A DNA stretch of 64,000 nucleotides. It comes from Porphyrobacter sp. GA68 (GTDB taxonomy: Bacteria > Pseudomonadota > Alphaproteobacteria > Sphingomonadales > Sphingomonadaceae). A model generated the notes under the pieces. That model made no database searches and was not told the origin of the DNA. It saw nothing but the letters and a program-made list of their open reading frames with translations. Position numbers and translations under genes: made by a program. How positions within the stretch are numbered: position 1 is the first letter of the stretch; each line of letters opens with the position of its first letter. Below, piece after piece: positions 26,404 to 35,760 of the stretch. The stretch spans positions 124,001-188,000 of the forward strand of contig NZ_JAKQYJ010000002.1 of NCBI RefSeq assembly GCF_022605525.1, in the 5' to 3' direction.

Positions 26404-28581
26404 CTACACAAAGCTGTAGGGATCAATGTCCACACTCACCCGCACGGTACGCGGCAGGGTCAATTCGCCCAGCCATTCGCGGATCACCCGCTGCACCTGT
26501 GCAGAGCGGCGGGCGTTCAGCAGCAGGCGATAGCGATACCGTCCCCGCAGCAGGCTCATGGGCGCGGGCGCGGGGCCGAGGATGGCGATGTCGGGATGGT
26601 CGGGCCGGGCGCCGCCGATCGCGCGGGCGGCGTCGCGGGCCTCGCTCTCGTCCTCCGAAGAGACGATGATGGCCGCCCACCGTCCGAACGGCGGAGCGTT
26701 GGCATGACGGCGGGCTTCTGTTTCGCTAGCGTAGAATGCGTCGCGGTCGCCTGCTGCCAATGCGGCGATGACCGGCGCTGTGGGATGGCGAGTCTGGATC
26801 AGCACCTCGCCGGCCTTTGCTCCGCGGCCGGCTCGGCCCGAAACTTGCGCGATCTGCTGGTAGGTACGCTCCGCTGCGCGCAGGTCGCCGCCTTCCAGTC
26901 CCAGGTCGGCATCGACCACGCCCACCAGCGTCAGTTCGGGGAAGTGAAACCCCTTGGTCACCAGCTGGGTGCCGACGATGACGTCGATCGCTCCGGCCTG
27001 CGCCTGTTCGATAAAGGCGGTCGCCCGGCCGGGGGAGGACAGCGTGTCGGACGTGACAAGCGCGATGCGAGCGTCGGGCAGCCGTTCCCGCACCTCGTCG
27101 GCGATCCGTTCCACCCCCGGGCCGCAGGCGACGAGGCAGTCCGGTTCGCCGCATTCCGGGCAAGTCGCAGGCGGCTGCGTCTCGAACCCGCAATGATGGC
27201 AGGCAAGCCGGCGCGACAGGCGGTGTTCGACCAGCCAGGCGGTGCAGTTCGGGCACTGGAAACGATAGCCGCAGTTACGGCACAAGGTCAGCGGGGCATA
27301 GCCGCGGCGGTTGAGGAACAGCAGCGACTGTTCGCCCTTCACCAATCGATCTCCCATAGCCGCGATCAGCGGTTCGGCCAGCCAGTGACCCCGGCCGGGC
27401 TTCTCCTGCGTCAGGTCGATCGTGGCTATGGACGGCATCTGCGCCCCGCCGAAACGGGTGTCGAGCGCGATCCGCTGATAAACGCCTTGTTCAGCCATGT
27501 AGAGGCTTTCCAGGGCAGGAGTGGCACTGGCCAGCACGACCGGGATGTTTTCGAACCGTCCGCGCATCACCGCCACGTCGCGCGCGTTGTAGCGCACGCC
27601 GTCGTCCTGCTTGAATGACACCTCATGCGCCTCGTCCACCACGATGAGGCCGAGGTCGGCATAGGGCAGGAACAGGGCGGAGCGTGCGCCAACGACGACC
27701 TGCGCGCCTCCGGCTGCCGGCGAGGTAGCGATAGCGCGCCATGCGCGGCGCCGTTCGCTGGACTTGAGCGAGGAATGCCACAGCACCGGCGGCACCCCGA
27801 ACCGCTCGGCGAACCGCTTCAGGAACGCTTCGGTCAGCGCGATTTCTGGCAACAGGACGAGCACCTGCCGCCCTTGCGCGAGCGCAGTCGCGATGGGTTC
27901 GAAATAGGTTTCCGTCTTGCCCGACCCCGTCACTCCGTCAAGGAGGAACGTCTGGAATGTTCGTTGCGCCAGCGCCGCGTCGACAATTGCGGCGGCCTCC
28001 CTCTGAGCGGACGTCAACTCGGGCTGCTGGAAATCCGGCGCGACGCGCGGATACGGGCGGTCCACGTCCACCAGCACCGGCTCCAGCACACCCTGCTTGA
28101 CCAGCCCGCGCAGCACCCCTTCCGAAACGCCGGCAATCTCGCCAAATTCGCGGATCGAGCCCTGCTCCCCCTCCAGCCGTTCTATCGCCCGTTCCCGCTG
28201 CGGCGTCATGCGGTCGGGCATGCCGCCGGACAGCCGGTACTCGGTCGTCGTGGCCGGACCACCCAAAGCGCCGCCGCTGGCCAGCACCATGCGCAGCACG
28301 GGGGCGAGCGGGGCGCAGTAATAGTCGGCGGTCCATTCCACCAGCCGACGCAGCGCTGCACGAAGCGGCGGAACAGGCAGGATCGCACGCAGGGGCCGCA
28401 GCTTGGCGTCGGGCACCGCATCGCCGGTCAGCCGATCTTCTTCCCACACAACTCCCAGGATCGTGCGCGGACCAAGCGGAGCCTCCACGATCGAACCAGG
28501 CTGCGGGTGCAGGCCGTCGGGCACGCTGTAGTCCAGTATGCCGAGTGCAGCGTTCAGGGTAAGGATACGGACACGGTTCAT
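26404..28581 (-). CDS. priA: Primosomal replication-restart helicase PriA
   Basis: This 725-residue SF2 helicase reloads DnaB at stalled forks. An N-terminal 3'-DNA-binding domain (MNRVRILTLNAALGILDYSV) is followed by Walker A GVTGSGKTE, DEAH box IVVDEAHEVSFKQDD, and a zinc module with eight Cys (CRNCGYRFQCPNC ... CHHCGF...CPECG). Helicase motifs V-VI include IDVIVGTQLVTKGFHFPEL and QVSGRAGRG. The length is normal. It is divergent from a DUF4197 gene across 63 bases. Confidence 0.96.
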   Translation of the reverse strand: MNRVRILTLNAALGILDYSVPDGLHPQPGSIVEAPLGPRTILGVVWEEDRLTGDAVPDAKLRPLRAILPVPPLRAALRRLVEWTADYYCAPLAPVLRMVLASGGALGGPATTTEYRLSGGMPDRMTPQRERAIERLEGEQGSIREFGEIAGVSEGVLRGLVKQGVLEPVLVDVDRPYPRVAPDFQQPELTSAQREAAAIVDAALAQRTFQTFLLDGVTGSGKTETYFEPIATALAQGRQVLVLLPEIALTEAFLKRFAERFGVPPVLWHSSLKSSERRRAWRAIATSPAAGGAQVVVGARSALFLPYADLGLIVVDEAHEVSFKQDDGVRYNARDVAVMRGRFENIPVVLASATPALESLYMAEQGVYQRIALDTRFGGAQMPSIATIDLTQEKPGRGHWLAEPLIAAMGDRLVKGEQSLLFLNRRGYAPLTLCRNCGYRFQCPNCTAWLVEHRLSRRLACHHCGFETQPPATCPECGEPDCLVACGPGVERIADEVRERLPDARIALVTSDTLSSPGRATAFIEQAQAGAIDVIVGTQLVTKGFHFPELTLVGVVDADLGLEGGDLRAAERTYQQIAQVSGRAGRGAKAGEVLIQTRHPTAPVIAALAAGDRDAFYASETEARRHANAPPFGRWAAIIVSSEDESEARDAARAIGGARPDHPDIAILGPAPAPMSLLRGRYRYRLLLNARRSAQVQRVIREWLGELTLPRTVRVSVDIDPYSFV

Positions 28582-28644
28582 CTTTGCCCCTGCATATGGG
28601 AACGGTCTTCAGTTGAAAACAGACAGGGAACGGAGCGTACAGCA

Positions 28645-29331
28645 ATGACCATCCAGCCAATTGGCCGCCGCATGTTCTTTCTTGGCGCGTTCGCCGCGGG
28701 CGCTGCGCTGGCGCTGCCTGCCTGCCAGACCGCCCGCCCGCTCAGCCTTGAGGAAGCGATCCGCCGCCTTCTGCTCGCCTCGAGCGAGAACGCCTTTGCG
28801 CGCCTGACGGCCCCCGGTGGCTATTGGGACGAACAGGTGGCCCGACTGGGGCTTGCCAATCTGCTCGGCGTTCGCGGTGATGCCGTCAGCCGGGTGCTCA
28901 CCTCGCCCCTGTTCCGCGAGCGGTTGCAGGACCAGTTTGCCGACATTGCCATAGAGGCCTCCTATCGCGCCGCGCCGGTCGTTGCTGACGCGGTTCGCGC
29001 CGTTGGCTATTACAATGCGCTGGACATCGTGCGGGGCGGCCCGCAGGCGGCGACCGCCTATCTGCGCGCGGAATTGGGAGCGCGGCTGGTCGAAGCGATG
29101 GTGCCAGGACTGTACAATGCGCTGGCGGTCGCGTCCGATCCCCTAATCGGCCAGCTGCTGAATGCGGCCGTCGGCAGGGACGTGGGCGCAATCGCCCGCC
29201 GCTTTGCCGATCAGGTTGACGACGCGATCTGGCGCGAAATAGGACGTGAGGAGGCCGCAATCCGCGCCAACCCGGGCGCCACCCGCGACCCGGTGCTGAT
29301 CGGGGTATTCGGCAATGCCCCGCGGTACTGA
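28645..29331 (+). CDS. DUF4197 exported protein
   Basis: The 228-residue protein begins RRMFFLGAFAAGAALALPAC, a signal peptide with Arg-Arg and a possible lipobox (LPAC). The DUF4197 body has SLEEAIRRLLLASSENAFARLT, GYYNALDIVRGGPQAATAYLR and ...RDPVLIGVFGN at the C-terminus. It is predicted to be periplasmic or a lipoprotein; function unknown. The ATG at 28645 has CGGAG about ten bases upstream. The convergent DUF2490 gene ends 27 bases downstream. Confidence 0.82.
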   Translation: MTIQPIGRRMFFLGAFAAGAALALPACQTARPLSLEEAIRRLLLASSENAFARLTAPGGYWDEQVARLGLANLLGVRGDAVSRVLTSPLFRERLQDQFADIAIEASYRAAPVVADAVRAVGYYNALDIVRGGPQAATAYLRAELGARLVEAMVPGLYNALAVASDPLIGQLLNAAVGRDVGAIARRFADQVDDAIWREIGREEAAIRANPGATRDPVLIGVFGNAPRY

Positions 29332-29358
29332 GCGCGATTGGTTGGACGGCTCGCCGGT

Positions 29359-30021
29359 CTAGAAAGAGAAGTCGATGCCGATCAGCGGTGCGTGACCGAT
29401 CACGTCCGGAGCATTGTCGGTGAAATCCTGGTTTCGCAGATACGACAGATTAACCGCCACATTGTCGCTGACGGCGTATTCCACGCCGATGACGGTTCTC
29501 AGCCCTGTAAGCCCCGTATCGCCGCCTGCGCTGGTGCCACGCAGGGTCCAGAAAAGTTCGCCGCTGGCGTCGGCAGTCCAGCGGCCATCCTCGCTTAACG
29601 GAACAGCGACACCGATGCGGCTGCGCAGGCGCAGACCCATGCGGCCGCCGGTGCCCTCCCTGAAGCGCTGTTCGGACCGCAGGCGACCGCGCAAGATGCC
29701 GCTAGACGCGTTCAACTGCTGCAACAGTCGCGTCTCGTCAGCGCCGCCATCGTTGATGCGGCGTTCGATCCCGCCGTCCAGCCGCAAACCGTCGCCAATC
29801 TGCTGCTTGACCCAGAAGCGGCCGTAATAAGTATCGACCCGGCCGCGATCGGCATCGCGAAACCGCTGAGCGGTTTCCAGCTGAACCGCAGTGTCGTCAT
29901 CCAGATCGAACTGAGTCGTCGGATTGAGCCACAGTTCGAAATCCTCGTCGCTTGCCGCAGCAGGGGCGGCGAGGGGCAGTGCGAGGGCGATGAGGCTGAT
30001 GGAGAGAAGCGTGCGCGGCAT
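29359..30021 (-). CDS. DUF2490 outer-membrane beta-barrel-like protein
   Basis: The 220-residue protein has a signal peptide (MPRTLLSISLIALALPLAAPAAA) and then alternating amphipathic strands such as FELWLNPTTQFDLDDDTAVQLETAQRF and a C-terminal strand ending in Phe (APLIGIDFSF), typical of DUF2490 outer-membrane proteins. The start at the ATG at 30021 fits the signal peptide; the TTG at 30033 is an alternative. It is divergent from cobT. Molecular role unknown. Confidence 0.82.
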   Translation of the reverse strand: MPRTLLSISLIALALPLAAPAAASDEDFELWLNPTTQFDLDDDTAVQLETAQRFRDADRGRVDTYYGRFWVKQQIGDGLRLDGGIERRINDGGADETRLLQQLNASSGILRGRLRSEQRFREGTGGRMGLRLRSRIGVAVPLSEDGRWTADASGELFWTLRGTSAGGDTGLTGLRTVIGVEYAVSDNVAVNLSYLRNQDFTDNAPDVIGHAPLIGIDFSF

Positions 30022-30139
30022 GGATTGTGACAATCTCGTGACAGGTGAGAATGCCGCCGCTTACGCAAAAGGTTCGCAATGTCCAGCGCGCCCTTTACCG
30101 GCCCCCTCGTTTGCTCCTATCTGCAGAGCCTGAAGCCGA

Positions 30140-31963
30140 ATGCCCGACGAAACCCCTCTCGATCGCTTCAAGCGCGCGCTGACCGGCACGGCGCGGGCGG
30201 TTGCGCGCGAACCGGAGGTGGAGGTCGCCTGGAGTGCGGATACGCCGTCAGCCACCGGCACCAACATGCGCGTGCCGCTGCCGGGACGGACGCTGCCGGC
30301 CGATCAGGCACGCGAGGCGCGGGGGTTCGCCGACAGCTTTTCGCTGAAGCTGCGCCACCACAATGCGCTGCTGCACGCGGCGAATGCCCCGGCGGAACCG
30401 CTGGCGCGCGCCTGTTACGATGCGGTGGAACAGGTGCGTTACGAGGCGCTGGGTGCAAACAACTTCGCAGGCGTACGCGAAAACCTGACCGCGGCAACGC
30501 AGCTGCGCACCCGGTCCGATCCCATTACACGGGCAAAGAACGTCAGCGATGTTCCCTTGCAGAGCGCCCTCAGCCTCATCCTGCGCGAGAAGTTGACGGG
30601 ACAGGCGATCCCGGATCTGGCCGCCCCGGGTGTCGCGCTGCTGCGCGCGTCCATCGAAGAGCGTGCGGGCGACGATTTTGCCGGGCTGGCGGATGCGTTG
30701 CAGAACCAGCGAGCGTTTCAGCAGCGTGCCATCGATCTCCTGCGCCATCTCGACCTGATCGACCCGTCCGAAGCCAAGGAACCGGACGATAACACCGGCG
30801 AGGACGACGAGGACAGCGAGGAGGAAGAAGACAGCAGCGGCGACGACGATGCGGCAGACGACAGGTCACAGCAAGGCGTCGAGATGGCCGGTGAACCCGC
30901 CGCGGGAGAAGAAGAGGGCGAGGAGGAAAGCGACGCTTCCGCAGAAGAGGATCTGAGCGAAGGGACAGCCGGCGACGAGGGGGAAGAGCGGATGCTGCCG
31001 GTCCGTCCCCGGACCAACTGGACCGATCTGCCCGCCGATTTCCAGTACAAGGCCTATACCACCCGGTTCGACGAGACGGTTGACGCGGCCGAACTGTGTG
31101 ACTTTGCCGAACTCGACCGCTTGCGTGCCTATCTCGACAGCCAGCTGACGGGCCTGCAAGGGGTAGTGACGCGCCTTGCCAACCGCTTGCAACGCCGGCT
31201 GATGGCGCAGCAGAACCGCAACTGGGATTTCGACCAGGAAGAAGGGATGCTGGATGCCGCGCGGCTTGCCCGCGTGATCGTCTCGCCCGGGCAGTCGCTC
31301 AGCTACAAGGTCGAACGCGATGTCGAGTTCAAGGACACCGTCGTCACCCTGCTGATCGACAACTCAGGCTCGATGCGCGGAAGACCTATCTCGATCGCCG
31401 CTATCAGCGCGGACGTGCTGGCGCGCACCCTGGAGCGGGTCGGCGTCAAGACGGAAATCCTCGGCTTCACCACTCGCGCGTGGAAAGGGGGGCAAGCGCG
31501 CGAGGCGTGGCTGGCCGATGGCAAGCCGCCGCATCCGGGGCGCCTGAATGACCTGCGCCACATCATCTATAAGCAGGCAGACCAGCCGTGGCGCCGGGCG
31601 CGGCGCAACTTAGGCCTGATGATGCGCGAAGGACTGCTGAAGGAAAACATCGACGGCGAGGCGTTGCTGTGGGCGCACGGGCGACTGCTTGCCCGGCCGG
31701 AAGATCGCCGCATCCTGATGGTAATTTCCGACGGCGCCCCCGTGGATGATTCGACCCTGTCGGTGAACAGCGCCGGCTATCTCGAAACGCACCTGCGCAA
31801 GGTGATAGAGTGGATCGAGGGCAAGTCCCCGGTGCAGCTGGTGGCGATCGGCATTGGCCACGATGTTACCCGTTATTACAAGCGCGCGGTCACGATCATG
31901 GACGCCGAACAGCTGGGCGGCACCATGGTGGAACAGCTTGCCGGCCTGTTCGAAGAGGGGTGA
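30140..31963 (+). CDS. cobT: Aerobic cobaltochelatase subunit CobT
   Basis: This 607-residue component of the CobNST chelatase, which inserts cobalt into hydrogenobyrinate a,c-diamide, has a helical N-terminal domain and a highly acidic linker of Asp/Glu runs (about residues 218-285). A C-terminal VWA domain has the MIDAS motif [11 protein letters not shown] and ends [11 protein letters not shown]. The partner CobS, usually next door, is absent from the neighbourhood shown. A nitroreductase gene follows four bases after the stop codon. Confidence 0.93.
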   Translation: MPDETPLDRFKRALTGTARAVAREPEVEVAWSADTPSATGTNMRVPLPGRTLPADQAREARGFADSFSLKLRHHNALLHAANAPAEPLARACYDAVEQVRYEALGANNFAGVRENLTAATQLRTRSDPITRAKNVSDVPLQSALSLILREKLTGQAIPDLAAPGVALLRASIEERAGDDFAGLADALQNQRAFQQRAIDLLRHLDLIDPSEAKEPDDNTGEDDEDSEEEEDSSGDDDAADDRSQQGVEMAGEPAAGEEEGEEESDASAEEDLSEGTAGDEGEERMLPVRPRTNWTDLPADFQYKAYTTRFDETVDAAELCDFAELDRLRAYLDSQLTGLQGVVTRLANRLQRRLMAQQNRNWDFDQEEGMLDAARLARVIVSPGQSLSYKVERDVEFKDTVVTLLIDNSGSMRGRPISIAAISADVLARTLERVGVKTEILGFTTRAWKGGQAREAWLADGKPPHPGRLNDLRHIIYKQADQPWRRARRNLGLMMREGLLKENIDGEALLWAHGRLLARPEDRRILMVISDGAPVDDSTLSVNSAGYLETHLRKVIEWIEGKSPVQLVAIGIGHDVTRYYKRAVTIMDAEQLGGTMVEQLAGLFEEG

Positions 31964-31967
31964 ACCC

Positions 31968-32642
31968 ATGATTGTGTCCGATGCCGTGCAAACCCGCCGC
32001 TCCATCCGCGCCTTTACCGATCGCGCCGTGGACCACGCGACGCTCGCCCGGATTCTCGAGCGGGCGCAGCGCAGTCCTTCCGGCGGCAACACGCAGCCCT
32101 GGCACGGTGTCGTCCTCACCGGCGAACCCCTTCAGCGTCTGTTCGACCGCGTCGCGTTGGAGTTTCCGAGGGGAAAGGCGGCGCATGCGCCTGAATACCA
32201 CATCTATCCGCCCGATCTCGATGGCGCATACGAACAACGCCGCTTCGGGGTTGGAGAGGACCTTTACGGTACGCTGGGCATCGCGCGGGAAGAGAAGGGC
32301 AAACGCCTGATGTGGTTCGCGCAGAACTTCCGGGCGTTCGGCGCCCCGGTGCTGATGCTGGTGCACACGCCGCGATACATGGGGCCGCCGCAATGGTCGG
32401 ACATTGGCATGTGGCTGATGACGATAATGCTGCTGTGCCGGGAAGAAGGGCTGGACACCTGCCCGCAGGAGGCCTGGGCCGTCTATTCGCCGCAGATACG
32501 CGAAGTCGTCGCAATTCCCGAAGATCACACGCTCTTCTGCGGCCTTGCTATCGGTTATCGCGACCCGCAGGCGCCGGTGAACAACTTCCCCGTCCAGCGC
32601 GCCGCGCTGGAGGAAGCGGTGCGGTGGGAGGGTTGGCAGTAA
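31968..32642 (+). CDS. Nitroreductase family flavoprotein
   Basis: This 224-residue FMN-dependent oxidoreductase has typical N-terminal RRSIRAFTDRAVDHATLARILERAQRSPSGGNTQPWH, the FMN-phosphate/ring contacts R-R-S and P-S-G-G-N, and C-terminal FCGLAIGYRDPQAPVNNF. Related enzymes reduce nitro compounds, quinones or flavins; substrate unknown. It starts four bases after cobT (ATG 31968), and cysS follows 25 bases later, so the three genes are probably co-transcribed. Confidence 0.87.
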   Translation: MIVSDAVQTRRSIRAFTDRAVDHATLARILERAQRSPSGGNTQPWHGVVLTGEPLQRLFDRVALEFPRGKAAHAPEYHIYPPDLDGAYEQRRFGVGEDLYGTLGIAREEKGKRLMWFAQNFRAFGAPVLMLVHTPRYMGPPQWSDIGMWLMTIMLLCREEGLDTCPQEAWAVYSPQIREVVAIPEDHTLFCGLAIGYRDPQAPVNNFPVQRAALEEAVRWEGWQ

Positions 32643-32667
32643 CCCGGCGGCGCTTTAAGCGCAGCCC

Positions 32668-34113
32668 ATGACCGACGCGCCGCTCCGCCTCTACAATTCC
32701 CTTACCCGGCAACTGGAAGAATTCCATCCGGTCCACCCTGGCGAAGCGCGCGTCTATACCTGCGGGCCGACGGTCTATAATTATCCTCACATCGGCAACA
32801 TGCGGGCCTACGTCTTTGCCGATGTGCTCGGACGGGTGCTGGAGTGGAAGGGTTACAAGCTCACCCACGTCATCAACATCACCGATGTCGGCCACCTGAC
32901 CGACGATGCCGACGCCGGCGAGGACAAGCTGGAGAAGATGGCTGCGCAGCAGCGCCAGTCGATCTGGGACGTCGCGCGCCACTATACAGACGCGTTCAAG
33001 GCGGATGTAAGGGCGCTCAACATCCGCGAGCCGTCGCAGTGGACGGTTGCGACCGATTACGTGCCGCAGATGATCGCGTTCGCGCAAAGCATTGCTGACA
33101 AGCACTGCTACCTGATCGACAGCGGCCTTTACTTCGACGTATCCACGGTCGCGGACTACGGCCGTCTTGCGCGCGCGAACACTGACGAAGGGGAAGGGCG
33201 GATCGAGCCGGTTGCGGGCAAGCGCAACGCCGCCGACTTTGCCATCTGGCGCCGCACGCCGCCGGGCGAGACGCGGCAGATGGAGTGGGACTCGCCGTGG
33301 GGCCGCGGCGCGCCGGGGTGGCATCTGGAATGCTCGGTGATGAGCGGCGAAGTGCTCGGCTTCCCATTCGACATCCACACCGGCGGCATCGACCACCGCG
33401 AAATCCACCATCCCAACGAGATCGCGCAGAACCAGGCGCATTGCTGCACCGATGGCCTCGACGTGGCCGAGAACAGCGGCGCGCGGATCTGGATGCACAA
33501 CAACTTCCTCGTCGACCGGACGGGCAAGATGTCGAAATCGAGCGGCGAGTTCCTGCGCCTGCAACTGCTGATCGATCGCGGCTACCACCCGCTCGCCTAC
33601 CGCCTGATGTGCCTGCAGGCGCATTACCGTTCCGAGCTGGAGTTCAGCTGGGAGGGACTGCATGCGGCGCTCACACGGCTGAAGCGGATGGTGATGGCGG
33701 TGGAGAGGCTGAAGGATAAAGCCGACCCAAACGTCTTGGAGAACGTCCAGATTGTCATTCCTGATCAAGCAGCCAGAGAGTTGTTCAATGACTTGAACAC
33801 GCCGCGCGCGCTTGGTCACCTAGACGCTATGTTGGCCAAACTTGATCATCCGAACACAAAACTGGAAGCTGTCGGCAAGTTCGACAGTATGCTCGGCCTC
33901 GACCTCCTCAACCTCACTCGCGCCGATCTTCGCATCCGCCCCGAGGCCGCGCAGATTACCGAGGCCGAGATCGAAGCCGCGCTCGCCCGCCGCAGGGAAG
34001 CGCGTGCGAAGAAGGACTTCGCCACCTCAGACGCGATCCGTGACGAGCTCACCGCCAAGGGTGTGGAGGTGATGGACGGCGATCCACTGGCCTGGGAGTG
34101 GAAACTCACATGA
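32668..34113 (+). CDS. cysS: Cysteinyl-tRNA synthetase
   Basis: This 481-residue class I enzyme charges tRNA-Cys. The zinc-site cysteine lies in YTCGPTVYN, HIGH is HIGN, and KMSKS is intact (KMSKSSGEFLRL, near residue 287). The segment encoded by about 33715-33890 uses codons rare elsewhere in the gene (AGA, CTA, ACA, ATT, TTG) although the protein stays in frame; the product still looks normal (LFNDLNTPRALGHLDAML). The stop overlaps the ATG of the next gene (ATGA). Confidence 0.96.
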   Translation: MTDAPLRLYNSLTRQLEEFHPVHPGEARVYTCGPTVYNYPHIGNMRAYVFADVLGRVLEWKGYKLTHVINITDVGHLTDDADAGEDKLEKMAAQQRQSIWDVARHYTDAFKADVRALNIREPSQWTVATDYVPQMIAFAQSIADKHCYLIDSGLYFDVSTVADYGRLARANTDEGEGRIEPVAGKRNAADFAIWRRTPPGETRQMEWDSPWGRGAPGWHLECSVMSGEVLGFPFDIHTGGIDHREIHHPNEIAQNQAHCCTDGLDVAENSGARIWMHNNFLVDRTGKMSKSSGEFLRLQLLIDRGYHPLAYRLMCLQAHYRSELEFSWEGLHAALTRLKRMVMAVERLKDKADPNVLENVQIVIPDQAARELFNDLNTPRALGHLDAMLAKLDHPNTKLEAVGKFDSMLGLDLLNLTRADLRIRPEAAQITEAEIEAALARRREARAKKDFATSDAIRDELTAKGVEVMDGDPLAWEWKLT

Positions 34114-35048
34114 GCACCGCAGTCCTGTCCGCCCTGATCCGGCCCCTGGTCGAACCGCGTCTGCCCGATTGGGTGGAGCCGCTTTGGTTCATGTCGCAGG
34201 ACGAGGCGCTGGAACTGGCACCGCGCGCGCAGATCGGCTGGTTCGACTTCGCCCAGCCCGAGCCGATGGTGGAGGTCGTTAAGGCCGCCACCAACCTCGG
34301 ATGGCTCAACTCCATCTACGCCGGGCTGGATTTCCTGCCGCTGGAGCTGCTGCGGGAACGCGGTGTGGTCGTGACCAACGGCACGGGCATCAATGCCGTT
34401 ACCATCGCGGAATACACGGTGATGCTGATGCTGGCCCATGCCAAGGGTTTTGCGCAGGTCGTGCGGGCGCGGGACCGGCGCGACTGGCTGCTCGACAGTC
34501 CGGGCAAGCGGGAACTTGCCGGCGAACGGGTGCTGCTGCTAGGTACGGGCGCGATCGGCAGCCTGGTCAGAAACCGGCTGGAAGCGTTCGGCATGACAGT
34601 GGTGCCGGTCCGTCGGTCCGGTGCGGACGGCGCGCTGCGGCCAAATGAATGGCGTGCTCAGCTATCCTCGTTCGACTGGGTCATACTGGCGGTGCCGGCA
34701 ACGGCCGAAACACAGCATATGATCGGCGCGGCCGAGCTGGCAGCGATGAAGCCTTCCGCCGTACTGGTCAACATCGCCCGGGGCAGTGTGGTGGATCAGC
34801 CTGCGCTGGTGGAGGCACTGCAGGAAAAACGGATCGAAGCGGCGCTGCTGGACGTCACGAGTCCCGAACCGCTGCCGGCTGACGATCCGCTGTGGCAATT
34901 GGAAAATGCGACGCTTTCAATGCATTTGTCCGGCCGCGCGCAAACCCGGATGTTCCAGCGTTCCGCCGACCGCTTCATCGAAAACCTGGAACGGTGGCAG
35001 GCGGGCAGGGCGGTGGAACCGCAGATGGACCTCGTGCTGGGGTATTGA
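34110..35048 (+). CDS. D-2-hydroxyacid dehydrogenase (NAD-dependent)
   Basis: The 312-residue protein has the NAD-binding motif LLLGTGAIGSLV (G-x-G-x2-G) and the catalytic triad of the family: Arg in NIARGSVVDQPAL, Glu in SPEPLPADDPLW and His in LSMHLSGRAQ. Members include glyoxylate/hydroxypyruvate reductase and phosphoglycerate dehydrogenase-like proteins; the exact substrate is undetermined. Length is about 310, consistent with a protein lacking an ACT domain. It is coupled to cysS by an ATGA overlap. Confidence 0.87.
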   Translation: MSTAVLSALIRPLVEPRLPDWVEPLWFMSQDEALELAPRAQIGWFDFAQPEPMVEVVKAATNLGWLNSIYAGLDFLPLELLRERGVVVTNGTGINAVTIAEYTVMLMLAHAKGFAQVVRARDRRDWLLDSPGKRELAGERVLLLGTGAIGSLVRNRLEAFGMTVVPVRRSGADGALRPNEWRAQLSSFDWVILAVPATAETQHMIGAAELAAMKPSAVLVNIARGSVVDQPALVEALQEKRIEAALLDVTSPEPLPADDPLWQLENATLSMHLSGRAQTRMFQRSADRFIENLERWQAGRAVEPQMDLVLGY

Positions 35049-35110
35049 AGCGGCGGTTTTTGTTTCGGCCGTTCGCCTTCACGTCCTGCAAACGACCGCC
35101 AAACCCCTGC

Positions 35111-35464
35111 TCAGCTTTCCTCCAGCATCAGCACCTCGCAGTGCACGATCAGCCGGGGCGACGGCAAAATCCTGTGTTCGACCTCCACAACCTCGGCATC
35201 GGCGACAAGATGACCTGGGATGGTAAACTCATGCTCGGCCAGGGTGGCAACAAACCGTTCGCCGGCATCCACCCCTGCCTCACCCGCAAATAGCAGGGTG
35301 AAGCTGTGCCGCGCGCCGCTATATGTCACGCTGGCCCAGGGTTCATCGTTCTGGGCGAGCACCTGGGCTTGATAATCCGCCAGACGGAGCAGTGCGTCGC
35401 GCAAGCGGCACGCCGGCCCGCGGCGAGTTGACCGGATGATTGGCACGTGGCTGACAGCGGTCAC
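35111..35464 (-). CDS. Hypothetical protein coupled to an HTH gene
   Basis: A 117-residue protein with no recognisable domain. A basic N-terminus is followed by strands (ASVTYSGARHSFTLLFAGE; RFVATLAEHEFTIPGHLVADAEVVEVEH; PRLIVHCEVLMLEE), suggesting an alpha/beta fold. GTG at 35464 overlaps the preceding stop as GTGA. Placed behind a small HTH gene and opposite an S24 regulator, it may belong to a small regulatory locus. Confidence 0.6.
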   Translation of the reverse strand: MTAVSHVPIIRSTRRGPACRLRDALLRLADYQAQVLAQNDEPWASVTYSGARHSFTLLFAGEAGVDAGERFVATLAEHEFTIPGHLVADAEVVEVEHRILPSPRLIVHCEVLMLEES

Positions 35465-35673
35465 GCGGGCTCTCCTGTGTTGGAGCGGTGCTCGCCGAAT
35501 TCCCGAATGAAGCGCTCTACTCTTTCGGTCGTTTCCTCGCGTGGAAGACGGCCGTTACGCAAATCCAGAACAAAGCGCGGATCGCGCGTCGCCAGGCGCC
35601 CGAATCTGGTGACCGGCATATTGGTTTCTCTCAGAAACTTCTCGATCTTGCGGATAAGCACTTGCGACCTCAC
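35461..35673 (-). CDS. Small helix-turn-helix-like protein
   Basis: This 70-residue protein starts at GTG 35673. The segment IRKIEKFLRETNMPVTRFGRLATRDPRFVLDLRNGRLPREETTERVERFI follows a helix-turn-helix pattern similar in spacing to the N-terminal DNA-binding part of the divergent S24 regulator (two copies of a Leu-xx-xR-xxx-xR pattern). It is likely a DNA-binding protein. Its stop codon overlaps the next gene. The shared 86-base upstream region with the S24 gene suggests joint control. Confidence 0.6.
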   Translation of the reverse strand: MRSQVLIRKIEKFLRETNMPVTRFGRLATRDPRFVLDLRNGRLPREETTERVERFIREFGEHRSNTGEPA

Positions 35674-35719
35674 TCGTGGCAGTTCGAATCATCTGTTCCC
35701 TCTTTGTTCCTGCGAAAAA

Positions 35720-35760
35720 TCCTACTTGTCTAGGAAAAAAACGGCGCTATATAGGATTAA
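35720..35760 (+). promoter_or_regulatory. Candidate promoter with operator dyad for the S24 regulator gene
   Basis: TCCTA (35720-35724) and TAGGA (35731-35735) form a perfect dyad with a 6-base spacer that overlaps a -35-like TTGTCT (35726-35731). A 16-base spacer leads to TATATA (35748-35753). Transcription would start near 35760, the A of the ATG, so the message may be leaderless. Another TAGGA lies at 35752. The layout suggests repression by a protein that masks the -35 element, plausibly the encoded S24 regulator. Confidence 0.45.

Noticed and set aside
35676-35760. Upstream extension of the S24 regulator reading frame by 28 codons
   Set aside because: The extension would begin with a non-conserved peptide and would place the dyad and promoter inside the gene; the ATG at 35760 matches the HTH start.
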